Assembly: GCA_964351395.1 (NCBI GenBank)
Contig: CAYGOF010000001.1
Location: 248,001 to 312,000, forward strand
Origin: Imperialibacter sp964351395
Lineage (GTDB): Bacteria > Bacteroidota > Bacteroidia > Cytophagales > Cyclobacteriaceae
DNA: 64,000 bases
Direction of reading: 5' to 3'
The notes below the pieces were generated by a model. It worked only from the letters and a program-made list of their open reading frames with translations. It did not search any database and was not told where the DNA came from. The position numbers and the translations under genes were made by a program. Of this stretch, positions 24,884 to 34,700 are shown one piece after another. How positions within the stretch are numbered: position 1 is the first letter of the stretch; every line of letters starts with the position of its first letter.

Positions 24884-26052
24884 GACTTGCCATACTCAAA
24901 AGTTCCGTGCTGACCTGAAATGGTTACGCTTGGAACAACAGATTCCTTAACCTCTCCTATGATTTGGGCATCTACCTGAAACGACCTGGAAATCCTGAGA
25001 ATTTCATCCGCGGTTCTTTCATCCGTGTATATCTCCATCCTGTGGCCCATATTGAAAACTTTATACATTTCTTTCCAGTCCGTTTTGCTTTCTTCCTGAA
25101 TGATTCGAAACAAAGGAGGAGTATTGAAAAGGTTGTTTTTTACTATATGGTTTTCGGTTATAAAATGAAGGACCTTCGTTTGAGCACCGCCGCTACAGTG
25201 AATAATTCCATCAATTTTCGATCTGTATTGTTTGAAGATTTCCATCATCACAGGAGCATAAGTACGGGTTGGTGAGAGCACCAATTTACCCATATCAAGC
25301 GGTACACCGTCAACTTTATCAGTGAGTTTGTATCTGCCAGAATAGACCAGGTTCAGTGCCACCGCTGGATCAAAGGTTTCAGGGTATTGGTTTGCGTAGC
25401 TCTTTTGAAACACATCGTGCCTTGCCGATGTGAGGCCGTTGCTACCCATCCCACCATTGTATCCGTTTTCATAGCTTGCCTGTCCATAAGATGCCAAACC
25501 AACGATAACGTTACCAGGCTTGATTCCGTCAGTGGTAATTACGTCTGACCGCTTCATCCTGGCTATCACAGTGCTATCCACAATTACTGTTCTTACCAGA
25601 TCACCAACATCGGCCGTTTCCCCTCCTGTCAGGGAGATATTAACACCATGATCACGCAATAGCTGAAGTACTTCCTCGGTACCATTGATGATGGCAGAGA
25701 CTACCTCGCCTGGGATTTTATGTTTGTTTCGGCCAATGGTGGAAGAAAGCAGAATATTGTCTGTCGCCCCCACGCACAATAGGTCATCGGTGTTCATGAT
25801 CACAGCATCCTGTGCAATTCCGCGCCAAACACTCAAATCACCTGTTTCTTTCCAATAAAGGTAAGCAAGTGAAGATTTCGTGCCTGCTCCATCTGCATGC
25901 ATGATATTGCACCAATCAGCATCATTGCCGAGCATATCAGGCACAATTTTGCAAAATGCTTTAGGGAAAAGTCCTTTGTCAAGTTTTGAAATTGCCTGGT
26001 GTACGTCTTCCTTATCGGCCGACACACCTCTTTGCAGGTAGCGCTCGTTCAT
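24880..26052 (-). CDS. purM: Phosphoribosylformylglycinamidine cyclo-ligase (AIR synthase)
   Basis: ATP-dependent closure of the imidazole ring in purine synthesis. The 390 residues follow the longer Bacteroidota form. The start MNERYLQRGVSADKEDVHQA, the ATP-site stretch MHADGAGTKSSLAYLYW, DAVIMNTDDLLCVGA and SLTGGETADVGD are characteristic of the AIR synthase N- and C-domains. PurL/SelD-type relatives share the fold but differ in these motifs. It is convergent with the acyltransferase, and the 3' ends overlap by 4 bp without an obvious hairpin. Confidence 0.92.
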   Translation of the reverse strand: MNERYLQRGVSADKEDVHQAISKLDKGLFPKAFCKIVPDMLGNDADWCNIMHADGAGTKSSLAYLYWKETGDLSVWRGIAQDAVIMNTDDLLCVGATDNILLSSTIGRNKHKIPGEVVSAIINGTEEVLQLLRDHGVNISLTGGETADVGDLVRTVIVDSTVIARMKRSDVITTDGIKPGNVIVGLASYGQASYENGYNGGMGSNGLTSARHDVFQKSYANQYPETFDPAVALNLVYSGRYKLTDKVDGVPLDMGKLVLSPTRTYAPVMMEIFKQYRSKIDGIIHCSGGAQTKVLHFITENHIVKNNLFNTPPLFRIIQEESKTDWKEMYKVFNMGHRMEIYTDERTADEILRISRSFQVDAQIIGEVKESVVPSVTISGQHGTFEYGKS

Positions 26053-26470
26053 CTGGCAAAAATAAGCTACCTATGAGAATACTCCCTCCTCTTTATCGAA
26101 TTAATTGATTTTGCATCTGGCATAAAAAAGCAATCGGGTGAGCTGTCAATTCTTTCAAAGAGGTACTCTTTTTTGTCTCAGTGCCTTGGTAGCAGCTTGC
26201 AATTCGATGGATTTCAAACGATCAACAAGTATCAGGTAGCGACTTGCTAGCCGTTTCGTAGATGACTTGTTTGATGTAATGACCAATGGTGATCTGGTGA
26301 TTCAAACATTTTGCAAAGCCCTCCTCCTGAAATATTTCTTGCGAAGAATAGTTTCCGACGGCGTCATCTAATCTTTTTTTTGGTAGGCCCCTGCAAAGGG
26401 ACAGAGCTTTCAACTACAATAATATTTGCTAGTGAACTCCTTTAACACTTTTCTTTGCTCGTAAGAAAAG
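26053..26470. other. Intergenic region, possibly holding gene debris
   Basis: About 420 bp between purM (start) and the terminator of the OmpA-family gene. A 63-codon open frame lies on the minus strand at 26222-26413, but it has no recognisable family, no promoter or start context and no neighbour in an operon. I see no RNA gene or repeat. It may be decayed coding sequence. Confidence 0.35.
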
Positions 26471-26490
26471 GCCGCCCTGAAGGGGCGAAA
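26471..26490 (-). terminator. Probable terminator of the PorE-like gene
   Basis: Short GC-rich hairpin CGCCC (26473-26477) / GGGCG (26483-26487), followed on the minus strand by a GCC and a T-run (CCTTTTCTT). Only 5 bp of perfect stem. Confidence 0.5.
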
Positions 26491-26512
26491 ATATGTATGG
26501 CATTAAAATCAT

Positions 26513-28558
26513 TTACTGTTGATCCCCTCCGTTGCCCCTTTTGAAATATTTATCGAACTCCTGATCTTCCAGCGACTCTGGCTGGGCATTTTCTTCGATC
26601 GTAAACTTAGACTTATCGTATTTCGTGACTTTGAACTCTGTTCTTCTATTTACCTGATGCTCTTCTTCCTCCTGAGCATTTTCGATGATTAGCTGAGTTT
26701 CCCCATAACCTTTTGCTGTCAGCCTTGAAACGTCTATCCCGTTGATGACAAGGTACTGCACTGCTGTCCTGGCTCTTCTCTCCGATAGATCGAGGTTATA
26801 GTCATCTGGTGCTCTATCGTCTGTATGAGATGACAATTCGATTTCAATCTCTGGATTATCCTTCATCAGTTGCACCAGTTTATCCAACTCCCTTGCGGCA
26901 TCTGGTCGTATTTCTGCTTTATCAAGGTCATAGTATATATTATCCAGTACTATTGGTTTCAGCATCACAATCTTCTCCAAGCGAATCTTAGTCTCAAAAT
27001 TGACGTTGGTAATCATTTCCGTCAGCTTGGTGCGATCAGGAGTTTTCCCTACCGTACTAAAGTCTATTCTAGTGGTAAAGTAATCCGGCTTCTCTGCCAC
27101 CAAATAGTAGTTTTCCTCGCCAAATACCTGAAATTTAAAGGACCCATCGTCACCCGTATAGGTCTCGCTAATCACTTTGTCATCTTTTTCGTCAAGTAGG
27201 CGCACCTTCGTATTGCCAAGAATTTCTTCTGCACCTGTGTCACCTGGTGTAACTGTTTTGCCAGCCAAATAGAAGTTGATAATCTTGAGGTTGGGGTCGT
27301 CGTTGACAAATGTATATATATCATCGTCTCCCATGCCTCCAGGTCGATTCGAGGTGAGAAACCCTCTTGTTGGATTGAACAGGAACAGCCCAAAGTCATC
27401 GCCTTCGGAATTTATTGGCGCACCCAGGTTGGTAACTCGCATAGCACCTCCCTGACGTTTCGCCATGAAAATATCGAGTCTGCCGAGTCCCGGGTGACCA
27501 TTGGAAGAAAAATAAAGGGATCCGTCTTCAGCAACATATGGAAATGCTTCATCGCCAGCCGTATTGATCTCTGGGCCAAGGTTGCGAATATCTACCCATC
27601 TGCCTCTGTTATTGATCGTAGCTGAATATATGTCACTTCCTCCAAAACCACCTGGCCTATCTGAAGCCCAGTAGAGTGTAGTGCCTTCAGGGCTTAAGAC
27701 AGGGCTGCTGTCCCAGGAGCTAGGTTCGTTTACATTTACTGGCCTTGGTGTTGACCACCTGCCGTTTCGGTATCTTGTAAAGAATAGGTTGATTTGTTCT
27801 GCGTCGCTGCTCTTGCCTGAATTCCCTTTGGCATAGATCATTGTGTTTCCATCTGGAGAAAACGCAACCGATCCTTCATTCACTCCTGGATCATTAATAA
27901 TTGGATCAATTGCTTGCAGAGAACCCATCTCAACGACAGCTCCTCTCGTTTTCACTTTGTAAATATCAGTAAAGCCTGTGCCTGTGGTTTTATAAACCTT
28001 TCCTCCGTCTCTGTTGGAAGTAAAAAACAATTCCCCCCTATTGTAAACCGGGCTGTACTCAGCCGCAGGAGTATTTAGTGTCTCAAGATTTTTTACTCGA
28101 TAATACGACTCCCTATCCTTCAGCTGCTCGAGCTTTTCAAGACCGGCCAAATCGTCTTCAGCCAGTTTTTTAACAGCAGGACTAGTCGCTTTGATCAAAT
28201 AGTCGCCCAAAGCATCTTTCGCGTCATCATACCTGCCTATGGCTTTCAAAGATTGGGCATAGTAAAACCATCCCATTTCTTCATCAAGCCCATTTTGAAC
28301 AGCAACTCTATAGTATGGCGCTGCCATACCTATATTATTTGATTTCCTATAGGCCTCAGCCAGCTGATAATTCAAGTCTGGGTTAGTGACATTCTTTTCA
28401 ACCATCTTTTTATAGAGGTCAATAGCCACATCATACTCACTGTTATTGTATGCTTTTGTTGCTTTTTTGGAGACACTGCAGCCCATCATCCAAAATACCC
28501 CCAAAACCATCACCAAAAGTGCACTTCTCATAAGTATTAAGCTTAGCGTACTCTTCAA
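26513..28558 (-). CDS. PorE-like type IX secretion outer-membrane lipoprotein (TPR, PD40 propeller, CRD, OmpA)
   Basis: 681 residues. The lipoprotein signal ends at MMGC (Cys about 27). The order of parts is: TPR repeats (about 35-140), a WD40/PD40 beta-propeller (about 165-420, with FTSNRDGGKVYKTTG, YWASDRPGGFGGSDIYSAT and YFSSNGHPGLGRLDIF blades), a carboxypeptidase-regulatory-like beta-sandwich (about 430-520), and a C-terminal OmpA peptidoglycan-binding domain (about 540-655, SSHTDDRAPDDYNLDLSERR). This is the domain order of Porphyromonas PorE, which ties the type IX machine to peptidoglycan. The gene follows a 167-residue unknown gene by 22 bp. Assignment to T9SS rests on architecture; other OmpA proteins with PD40 exist. 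Confidence 0.85.
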   Translation of the reverse strand: MKSTLSLILMRSALLVMVLGVFWMMGCSVSKKATKAYNNSEYDVAIDLYKKMVEKNVTNPDLNYQLAEAYRKSNNIGMAAPYYRVAVQNGLDEEMGWFYYAQSLKAIGRYDDAKDALGDYLIKATSPAVKKLAEDDLAGLEKLEQLKDRESYYRVKNLETLNTPAAEYSPVYNRGELFFTSNRDGGKVYKTTGTGFTDIYKVKTRGAVVEMGSLQAIDPIINDPGVNEGSVAFSPDGNTMIYAKGNSGKSSDAEQINLFFTRYRNGRWSTPRPVNVNEPSSWDSSPVLSPEGTTLYWASDRPGGFGGSDIYSATINNRGRWVDIRNLGPEINTAGDEAFPYVAEDGSLYFSSNGHPGLGRLDIFMAKRQGGAMRVTNLGAPINSEGDDFGLFLFNPTRGFLTSNRPGGMGDDDIYTFVNDDPNLKIINFYLAGKTVTPGDTGAEEILGNTKVRLLDEKDDKVISETYTGDDGSFKFQVFGEENYYLVAEKPDYFTTRIDFSTVGKTPDRTKLTEMITNVNFETKIRLEKIVMLKPIVLDNIYYDLDKAEIRPDAARELDKLVQLMKDNPEIEIELSSHTDDRAPDDYNLDLSERRARTAVQYLVINGIDVSRLTAKGYGETQLIIENAQEEEEHQVNRRTEFKVTKYDKSKFTIEENAQPESLEDQEFDKYFKRGNGGDQQ

Positions 28559-28580
28559 ACACTCTTATTAACGCATGTCC

Positions 28581-29084
28581 TTACCTCAAGGTATCTACAG
28601 TCTTAAAATAACGCTTCAACCACGTATTGCCAGCAGGAACTACCCAGTTAGTTTTCAAATCTCCCTTAGTGTTTACAAGGGTGTTGAAAACGGCATTATC
28701 TGGCTGCAATTCCCCAGCAAGCGCTTTTTGCTTTAGTTCCGTAAGTTTCACTCGCTCCAGTGTGGAGCCTTTTTTAAACAAAACAGTATCTCTTATAAAA
28801 AAATCGACTCCCAATTTCTGTTGCAAAGATTGTACCTCATGAACTGATGCATCAATACTGCAACCTGAAGCACTATACGACTCTTCGTCTACCGCCAGCA
28901 CGATAAAAATATTCTCCTTGATAACAAATGAACTAACAAGAGATTGACCGTGGGCCTTCCAGTTTTCAGCAAAAGTGGAGAGCGAATTAGACAGCCATTC
29001 TACTTCATCATCGGCCAATACTCTATTACATTGGTAGACCCACAATCTTGCGGTGTCCTTCATCTCGTCAAAAGGAATAAACAT
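28581..29084 (-). CDS. Conserved Bacteroidota protein of unknown function
   Basis: 167 residues, soluble, no signal peptide. The start MFIPFDEMKDTARLWVYQCN is a pattern I associate with a conserved Bacteroidota protein often mislabelled as an ABC transporter ATPase; there is no Walker motif, so that label is unsupported here. The C-terminal half has VKLTELKQKALAGELQPDNA and ends in a W-rich stretch. It lies in the same direction as the redox module upstream and the PorE-like gene downstream. Confidence 0.65.
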   Translation of the reverse strand: MFIPFDEMKDTARLWVYQCNRVLADDEVEWLSNSLSTFAENWKAHGQSLVSSFVIKENIFIVLAVDEESYSASGCSIDASVHEVQSLQQKLGVDFFIRDTVLFKKGSTLERVKLTELKQKALAGELQPDNAVFNTLVNTKGDLKTNWVVPAGNTWLKRYFKTVDTLR

Positions 29085-29185
29085 ACCCGGTATATTTTTA
29101 AGTAAATATAAAGGCTCAATACTATATGAACTAATAGAGCCTAATCAATTAGTAATGGCTAAGGCATAACTAAAGTTCCTTCACG

Positions 29186-29983
29186 TTATGAATCTGAGGA
29201 TCCTGCCGAGGACGCAAGAATGAGTTCAGCCAAGTCCAGCACTTTTACCTGTCCTTCTTTTTCTTTGTTCTTCACACCATCTGAAAGCATCGTCATGCAA
29301 AAAGGGCAAGCTGAGGCCACTATTTCTGCACCTGTAGCCAATGCCTCCTCAGTGCGTTCTATGTTGATTTCTTTGTTGCCTTTTTCCGCATCTTTGAACA
29401 TTTGAGCTCCACCGGCACCGCAACATAGCCCCGTCGTGCGGCATCTTTTCATTTCAACGAGGTCTGCATCAAGGGCGGTAATTACATCACGTGGTGCCTC
29501 ATATACATTGTTGGCGCGACCTAAATAGCAGCTGTCGTGGTAGGTGATTTTCTTTCCTTTGAAAACTCCACCCTCAACACTCACTTTTCCTTCATTAATC
29601 AGCTGTTGCAGGAAGGTGGAGTGGTGAATCACTTCGTAGTTACCACCAAGGCTCGGGTATTCATTTTTGATCGTATTGAAGCAATGAGGGCAAGCGGTAA
29701 CAACTTTCTTGATCTCATAACCATTCAGTACTTGTATATTCGCCATGGCTTGCATTTGAAATAAGAACTCGTTACCAGCACGTTTGGCTGGATCACCAGT
29801 ACAGGCTTCCTCCGGCCCCAAAACTGCAAAATTGATTTTCGCCTGGTTCAATATTTTTACGAAGGCTGTTGTAACTCTTTTATACCTATCATCAAATGAT
29901 CCGGCACACCCTACCCAAAACAAAACTTCGGGAGACTCTCCTTTGGCAGCCATTTCGGCCATTGTTCTAATCTTATTACTCAT
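29186..29983 (-). CDS. (Fe-S)-binding CCG-domain protein, heterodisulfide reductase B-like
   Basis: 265-residue protein with two CCG-type cysteine-rich domains. Cysteine groups seen are WVGCAGSFDDR, VTACPHCFNTIKNEYP, YHDSCYLGRANN, then the second CCG RTTGLCCGAGGAQMF and ASACPFCMTML. In HdrB and GlpC-like proteins these bind a non-cubane 4Fe-4S cluster that takes electrons from a partner. An in-frame GTG at 29984-29986 is also possible; I chose the ATG at 29981-29983. The gene directly follows the membrane ferredoxin gene, so they form one redox unit. Confidence 0.85.
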   Translation of the reverse strand: MSNKIRTMAEMAAKGESPEVLFWVGCAGSFDDRYKRVTTAFVKILNQAKINFAVLGPEEACTGDPAKRAGNEFLFQMQAMANIQVLNGYEIKKVVTACPHCFNTIKNEYPSLGGNYEVIHHSTFLQQLINEGKVSVEGGVFKGKKITYHDSCYLGRANNVYEAPRDVITALDADLVEMKRCRTTGLCCGAGGAQMFKDAEKGNKEINIERTEEALATGAEIVASACPFCMTMLSDGVKNKEKEGQVKVLDLAELILASSAGSSDS

Positions 29984-29986
29984 CAC

Positions 29987-31324
29987 TTAGTCGTTTGAAG
30001 TTTCTTTCTTTAGCTCATCCGCCCAGTTAAAGCGGTCAGAAGGGGGAAATTTCCATGGAGCAAAATTATTTTCAATGTTTGAGAACATATTATTCCAGGA
30101 TGCTGGCGACCCTGATTCTTCCATGGCTTCATATTGCCTCATCTGAACAATAATATTTAGCGGGTCGATATTGACTGGACAAGCTTCGGCACAAGCATTA
30201 CATGTGGTGCAGGCGTTAATTTCCTCCTTTGAGATGTAATCGCCAAGTAATGATTTCCCATCACCATCTGCAGCAGAACCACCTTTCGCCAAAAACGATC
30301 CATATTCTTCTAAGCGATCCCTAGTATCCATCATAATCTTCCTGGGCGAAAGTGTCTTACCAGTAATATTGGCAGGGCATTCCGATGTACAACGTCCGCA
30401 TTCTGTGCAGGCATATGCATCCATCAGGTTTTTCCAGCTAAGGTCAACTACATCCTTAGCGCCAAACCTCCCGACTTCCGCCGGAGGCTCCGTTTGTTCG
30501 GTTGGCATCCCCAACATCATCTTCACTTCATTGGTAACGGCTTCCATGTTCTCAAATTTCCCTTTGGCATTAAGATTCGAATACCAGGTGTTAGGAAAGG
30601 CCATGAAAATATGTAGATGTTTCGAGTAGGTAACATATACAGCAAAGGCAAGAATACCTACAATATGAAACCACCAGGCAGCCCGTTCAACAATTACCAG
30701 GGTGCTTGTTTGCAAACCATCGAAGATTGGAATAAGTAGAGAACTTATTGCCAGATTGCCCGTGGCATGGTAGGCATTCGGCATTTGCTGCTGCAACAGC
30801 TGATCGGCAGCATTCATAGTAAGAATTGCCAGCATGAGGACACATTCAATGACCAGAATAAGATTGCCATCGAGCGCTGGCCAGCCTTTCATCTCAGGCT
30901 TGGTAAAGCGTGGCACTCGAACCACATTGCGTCGAATCAGAAAGACAACACAGGCAACAAACACAGCTGCAGCCAAAAATTCAAAGAAATTGATGGCCAT
31001 TCCATAAACCCCCCCAAGATAGGGGGCAAAAAGCCGATGAGTCCCTAATATACCATCAAGAACAAATTCCAAAACCTCTAAATTGATGATAAGGAAACCT
31101 GCGTAAATGAAGAAGTGGAAGAATGCAGGTATAAAGCGCTTGAACATTTTCCTTTGGCCAAAGGCCACTAGCAGCATCGTCTTCAAACGTTCTCCGGCCC
31201 TATCCCTGCGGTTGAGGGGTTTGCCAAGTAAAATGTTATTCCTGATCTGTCGAATTCGGCCTGTCAGAAGATAGCCTGCGATGGCTAAAACCACGAAAAA
31301 AACAATTTGTGAAAGGTAGGTCAT
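29987..31324 (-). CDS. Membrane (Fe-S)-binding protein, DsrM/NarI and HdrC-like fusion
   Basis: 445 residues. The N-terminal part (about 1-260) has about 5-6 hydrophobic helices with histidines, like the NarI/DsrM b-haem membrane domain. The C-terminal part holds two 4Fe-4S motifs: CTECGRCTSECP (about residue 305) and CTTCNACAEACP (about 365). It would pass electrons between the membrane quinone pool and the soluble CCG-domain partner encoded directly downstream. Stop and next start almost touch. This pair is common in Bacteroidota, but the physiological donor and acceptor are not known to me. Confidence 0.85.
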   Translation of the reverse strand: MTYLSQIVFFVVLAIAGYLLTGRIRQIRNNILLGKPLNRRDRAGERLKTMLLVAFGQRKMFKRFIPAFFHFFIYAGFLIINLEVLEFVLDGILGTHRLFAPYLGGVYGMAINFFEFLAAAVFVACVVFLIRRNVVRVPRFTKPEMKGWPALDGNLILVIECVLMLAILTMNAADQLLQQQMPNAYHATGNLAISSLLIPIFDGLQTSTLVIVERAAWWFHIVGILAFAVYVTYSKHLHIFMAFPNTWYSNLNAKGKFENMEAVTNEVKMMLGMPTEQTEPPAEVGRFGAKDVVDLSWKNLMDAYACTECGRCTSECPANITGKTLSPRKIMMDTRDRLEEYGSFLAKGGSAADGDGKSLLGDYISKEEINACTTCNACAEACPVNIDPLNIIVQMRQYEAMEESGSPASWNNMFSNIENNFAPWKFPPSDRFNWADELKKETSND

Positions 31325-31363
31325 GTTGTTTTACTACAGTTTCTCTTTATTTTTTAAAATGTT

Positions 31364-31394
31364 TTTGGATCAAATCATTTAATCCATACTTTTG
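31364..31394 (+). promoter_or_regulatory. Consensus promoter of tRNA-Phe
   Basis: TTTG at 31364-31367, 19 bp, TACTTTTG at 31387-31394: a complete match to the Bacteroidota -33/-7 promoter. Transcription would start about 5-10 bp before the mature tRNA. Confidence 0.85.
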
Positions 31395-31410
31395 CAATCT
31401 CATTTCGGAG

Positions 31411-31483
31411 GGTGCTGTAGCTCAGTTGGTAGAGCATCGGACTGAAAATCCGTGAGTCGGTGGTTCGAATCCACTCAGCACCA
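31411..31483 (+). tRNA. tRNA-Phe (GAA anticodon)
   Basis: 73 nt cloverleaf. Acceptor stem GGTGCTG/CAGCACC, D-arm AGCTCAGTTGGTAGAGC, anticodon loop CTGAAAA with GAA, T-arm GGTTCGAATCC. CCA is not encoded. The first anticodon-stem pair is U-U mismatched (TCGGA/TCCGT). Confidence 0.96.
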
Positions 31484-31490
31484 CACCTCT

Positions 31491-31520
31491 AAAGCCTTCA
31501 GTTTCACTGAAGGCTTTTTT
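31491..31520 (+). terminator. Terminator of tRNA-Phe
   Basis: Perfect 12-bp stem AAAGCCTTCAGT (31491-31502) / ACTGAAGGCTTT (31506-31517) and a T-run. Confidence 0.9.
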
Positions 31521-31588
31521 ATTTTTAGCCCTCTCGCATTAAAAAACCTCACTATCGAATCTTTGACACCAAGATAGGAATGATTTAT

Positions 31589-31618
31589 GAAAAATAGTAT
31601 GCATGCATACTATTTTTC
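31589..31618. promoter_or_regulatory. 30-bp perfect palindrome upstream of the CHAT operon
   Basis: The half GAAAAATAGTATGCA (31589-31603) is followed without spacer by its exact reverse complement (31604-31618). It ends 87 bp before the start codon of the CHAT gene. It is AT-rich at both ends and so could fold as a terminator on either strand. The tRNA upstream already has one, so an operator for this operon is the more interesting reading. Confidence 0.6.
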
Positions 31619-31705
31619 CCGGCTATTATATACCTGTAAATAAGTATTGACATACCGTTGTGATTAGTCGATATTGATAGATTAATTTTTTTGAATCAAC
31701 CAACC

Positions 31706-34700
31706 ATGTTGCATCGCCACTTTTTCTTATTTGGCCTCTTATCTATATCCCTTATAAACAGCGCATTAAGTCAAGGGTGGGCAGATTCCTATAATAAGTC
31801 GATAGAAGCATACCAAATCGGAGATTTGGAGAAGGCTTTAAGTTTGGCTACGTCTGCTTTGGGTGACTTTAAAGCGGAAGTTGGTGACGATCACAAAAAT
31901 GTAGCAGTGCTCAACAGACAGTTAGCATTGATCACTTTTGAAAAAGGCGACCTGGCGAACGCACTGCTTTACGCAAACGACGAGATAAAAACCCTTCAAA
32001 AAATTGGGGAAACCTCCGACTTCAATTACGGAAGTTCCCTTTACAACGCCGCCTTGATTCACAATGCGAGAAGCGAATATGATGCTGCCGCAAAGCTTCT
32101 CGACGAAGCTACCCTGATTTACAGCGACTATCTGGAAGCCAATGATCCTGAGTTTCTTGTGCTAAAAGGGAACCATGCCGTCAGCCTTTTTCATTTAGGT
32201 CAAGACGAAGCTTCACAGAAACTATTTGAGGAAGTTTTTCCTGCCTTAAGTGAGTTAGAGGAACAAACTACCGACTATTTTAACATTGCCTATAACTATT
32301 CAGCCCTACTTAGAGAAAAAGGGCAGCTTCAAGCATCACTTGCTCCTCTCGAAGTGGTATTTCTTTATTATCAGCAGGAAGCTCAACCTGGACTCGGAAA
32401 CGTGCTAACTAAACTTGGAGATACCTGGCAACAACTCGGAGATTTTGCCAAGGCCTCAGAATACCTACGAAAGGCTAAAAGCTTTTTTGAAGAAACTGGC
32501 GAAATCGAAAATTCTGAATATCTCATTGCACTCAATTTCCTGGCAACCAACCTGGAACAGCAAGGGAAGTACAAAGAAGCGGAGGAAATTCTTGTTAAAC
32601 TAGCCGAACAGGCAGGAGCAGCGGCAGGCAACAGTGAAATCTCCACCCCCCTAACCTATATCAATTTGGGTGGTTTAGCCTTCAATCAGGGGGATTTCGA
32701 GAAGTCCATAGACTGGTACCAGAAAGTAGTAAATGCCTACGAAAAGCGGGAAGGGCCTGATGAATATTTGGCAATGGCCTATATCGGAATTTCCAAATCG
32801 TATCTCAAGGCTAACGAAACTGCACGATCTGATTCTTTCGTTCAGAAGACAGACTCTACGCTATCAATATTAGGGACGTATTCAAAAACGCTTGAAATCA
32901 ATTTTAGAAGGCAGAGGGCCGCTGTGCTTCTTGCTTCCGGCCAGTTGAATGCTGCAAACGAAATTTTAGTGGGTATTGAAGAAGAGACTATTGAAACATT
33001 TGGGGTCAATAGTGTGCAATACGGCAGTGTTTCCAGCTTACTAGCCATCGGGTACAGGGATATGGCTGAATATTCCAAATCAGATGGCTATTTCAAAAAA
33101 GCACAGAGCACTATTTTAAACGTGTATGGGGCCCAACATCAAGAGTATGCGATTGTCTTGAGTAATTATGCCTCTTTAAAGCAATTACAAGGTTTTTATC
33201 TGGAAGCGGAAGAGTTGTTGAAACAGTCTCTTTTGATAAAGGAATCTCAGTTTGGCACGAACAATGTCGAATATCTCATTTCACTCGAGAACCTGGCAAC
33301 GCTCTACTACCAGACAGCAAGATTTGAAGAGTCAGAAGTAACGTTCCAAAAGACAATAGAAGGAAACAGATCAATTTATGGTGATAAGCACCCGATCTAT
33401 GCTTATTCATTGCGAAACCTTGGTGTACTAAAAAGAACAACTGGAGATTTTACCGCATCCGAAAAGCTACTCCTCCAATCGACAGAAATCCTGGAAGGAT
33501 CTATAGGAAAAGAACATCTGGTCTACATCTCAGTAATGAACGACCTGGGGCTTTTATATATGAGTCTTGGAAATCTTGATGCAGCTATGCCTCTCTTCGA
33601 GTCTGCCAGGTCATTCTATGAGTCGACATATGGTAAAAATCATCCGGATTATGCTTCATCGCTGGAAAATATTTCTACAATCCTTTTAATGGAAGGAAAG
33701 GAAGCAGAAGCCATTCAACTTCTTGAAGAAGCCCTCTCCATTGATGAAGAGGTCTTAGGCAAAAATCATCCTCTTTATTCGAAAACACTTCATAACCTGG
33801 CTTCTATTAGTCAAAAAAGAGGGGACTTAGACAAAGCTCAGCAGCTATACGAAGAGTCTTTAGCAATTTACTCCGAGACTGTAGGCAAAAATCATCCTTC
33901 TTACGCCAATACACTTTACAACCTTGCAGTTCTTGCTCAGGACAAAGAAAACTTTCCGCTCTCTGAAAAATACTTTCTAGACGTTCTTTCGATACGCAGA
34001 AATACGTTGGGAGAAAATCATCCGGACTACGCCTATACCTTATTTGGTCTTGCTTCCGTTAATCAGCGACTCAAAAATTGGGATAACGCTTACCAGTACT
34101 ACGAGGAGGCTTTAAGGAAATACGACAAGTTGATCGTCAACGTGTTTCCAGCATTGAGTGAAGAAGAGAAAAGTGCCTTTTATGCAAAAATAAAGCCGGT
34201 TTACATGGCTTTTCAAGATTTTGCAGTGGAGTTTGTAGTCAGCAAAAATGAACGTGATGAGCTTTCTGATCGGGCATTGGAATTGCTCTACGATGTGCAG
34301 CTTTCTACCAAAGCTTTGCTACTCAATGCTTCCAATAAAGTCAGGCGGAGGATTGCCGCCAGCAATGACCAGAAATTGATCGCACTTTTTGAAGATTGGA
34401 TCTCGTCAAAAGAACTTCTGGCTAAGGCTTATTCGTATTCTTTAAGTGAACTTGAAAAGAATGGCATTGAATTAACCGCCCTTGAGAGCAGGGCAAATAG
34501 CCTGGAAAAACAGCTTTCTGAAAATTCACAGGAGTTTGCGAATGAGTTCGACAAGGAGGCTATTACATGGGCAAAAGTAAAAGCCACATTGTCACCAAGC
34601 GATGCAGCAATAGAAATATTGAGAATCAAAAAAAATATCAAAAATGATTCTATTGTTTACGCCGGTGTGATTGTCTACGGCAATCCTGACAAAAAAATGG

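Noticed and set aside
26222..26413. 63-codon open frame between purM and the PorE-like gene
   Set aside because: No recognised family, promoter or conserved neighbour. Kept only as a remark on the intergenic region.
31691..31693. TTG start for the TPR-CHAT gene
   Set aside because: The ATG at 31706 gives a clean signal peptide; the added residues are not supported. The TTG remains possible.
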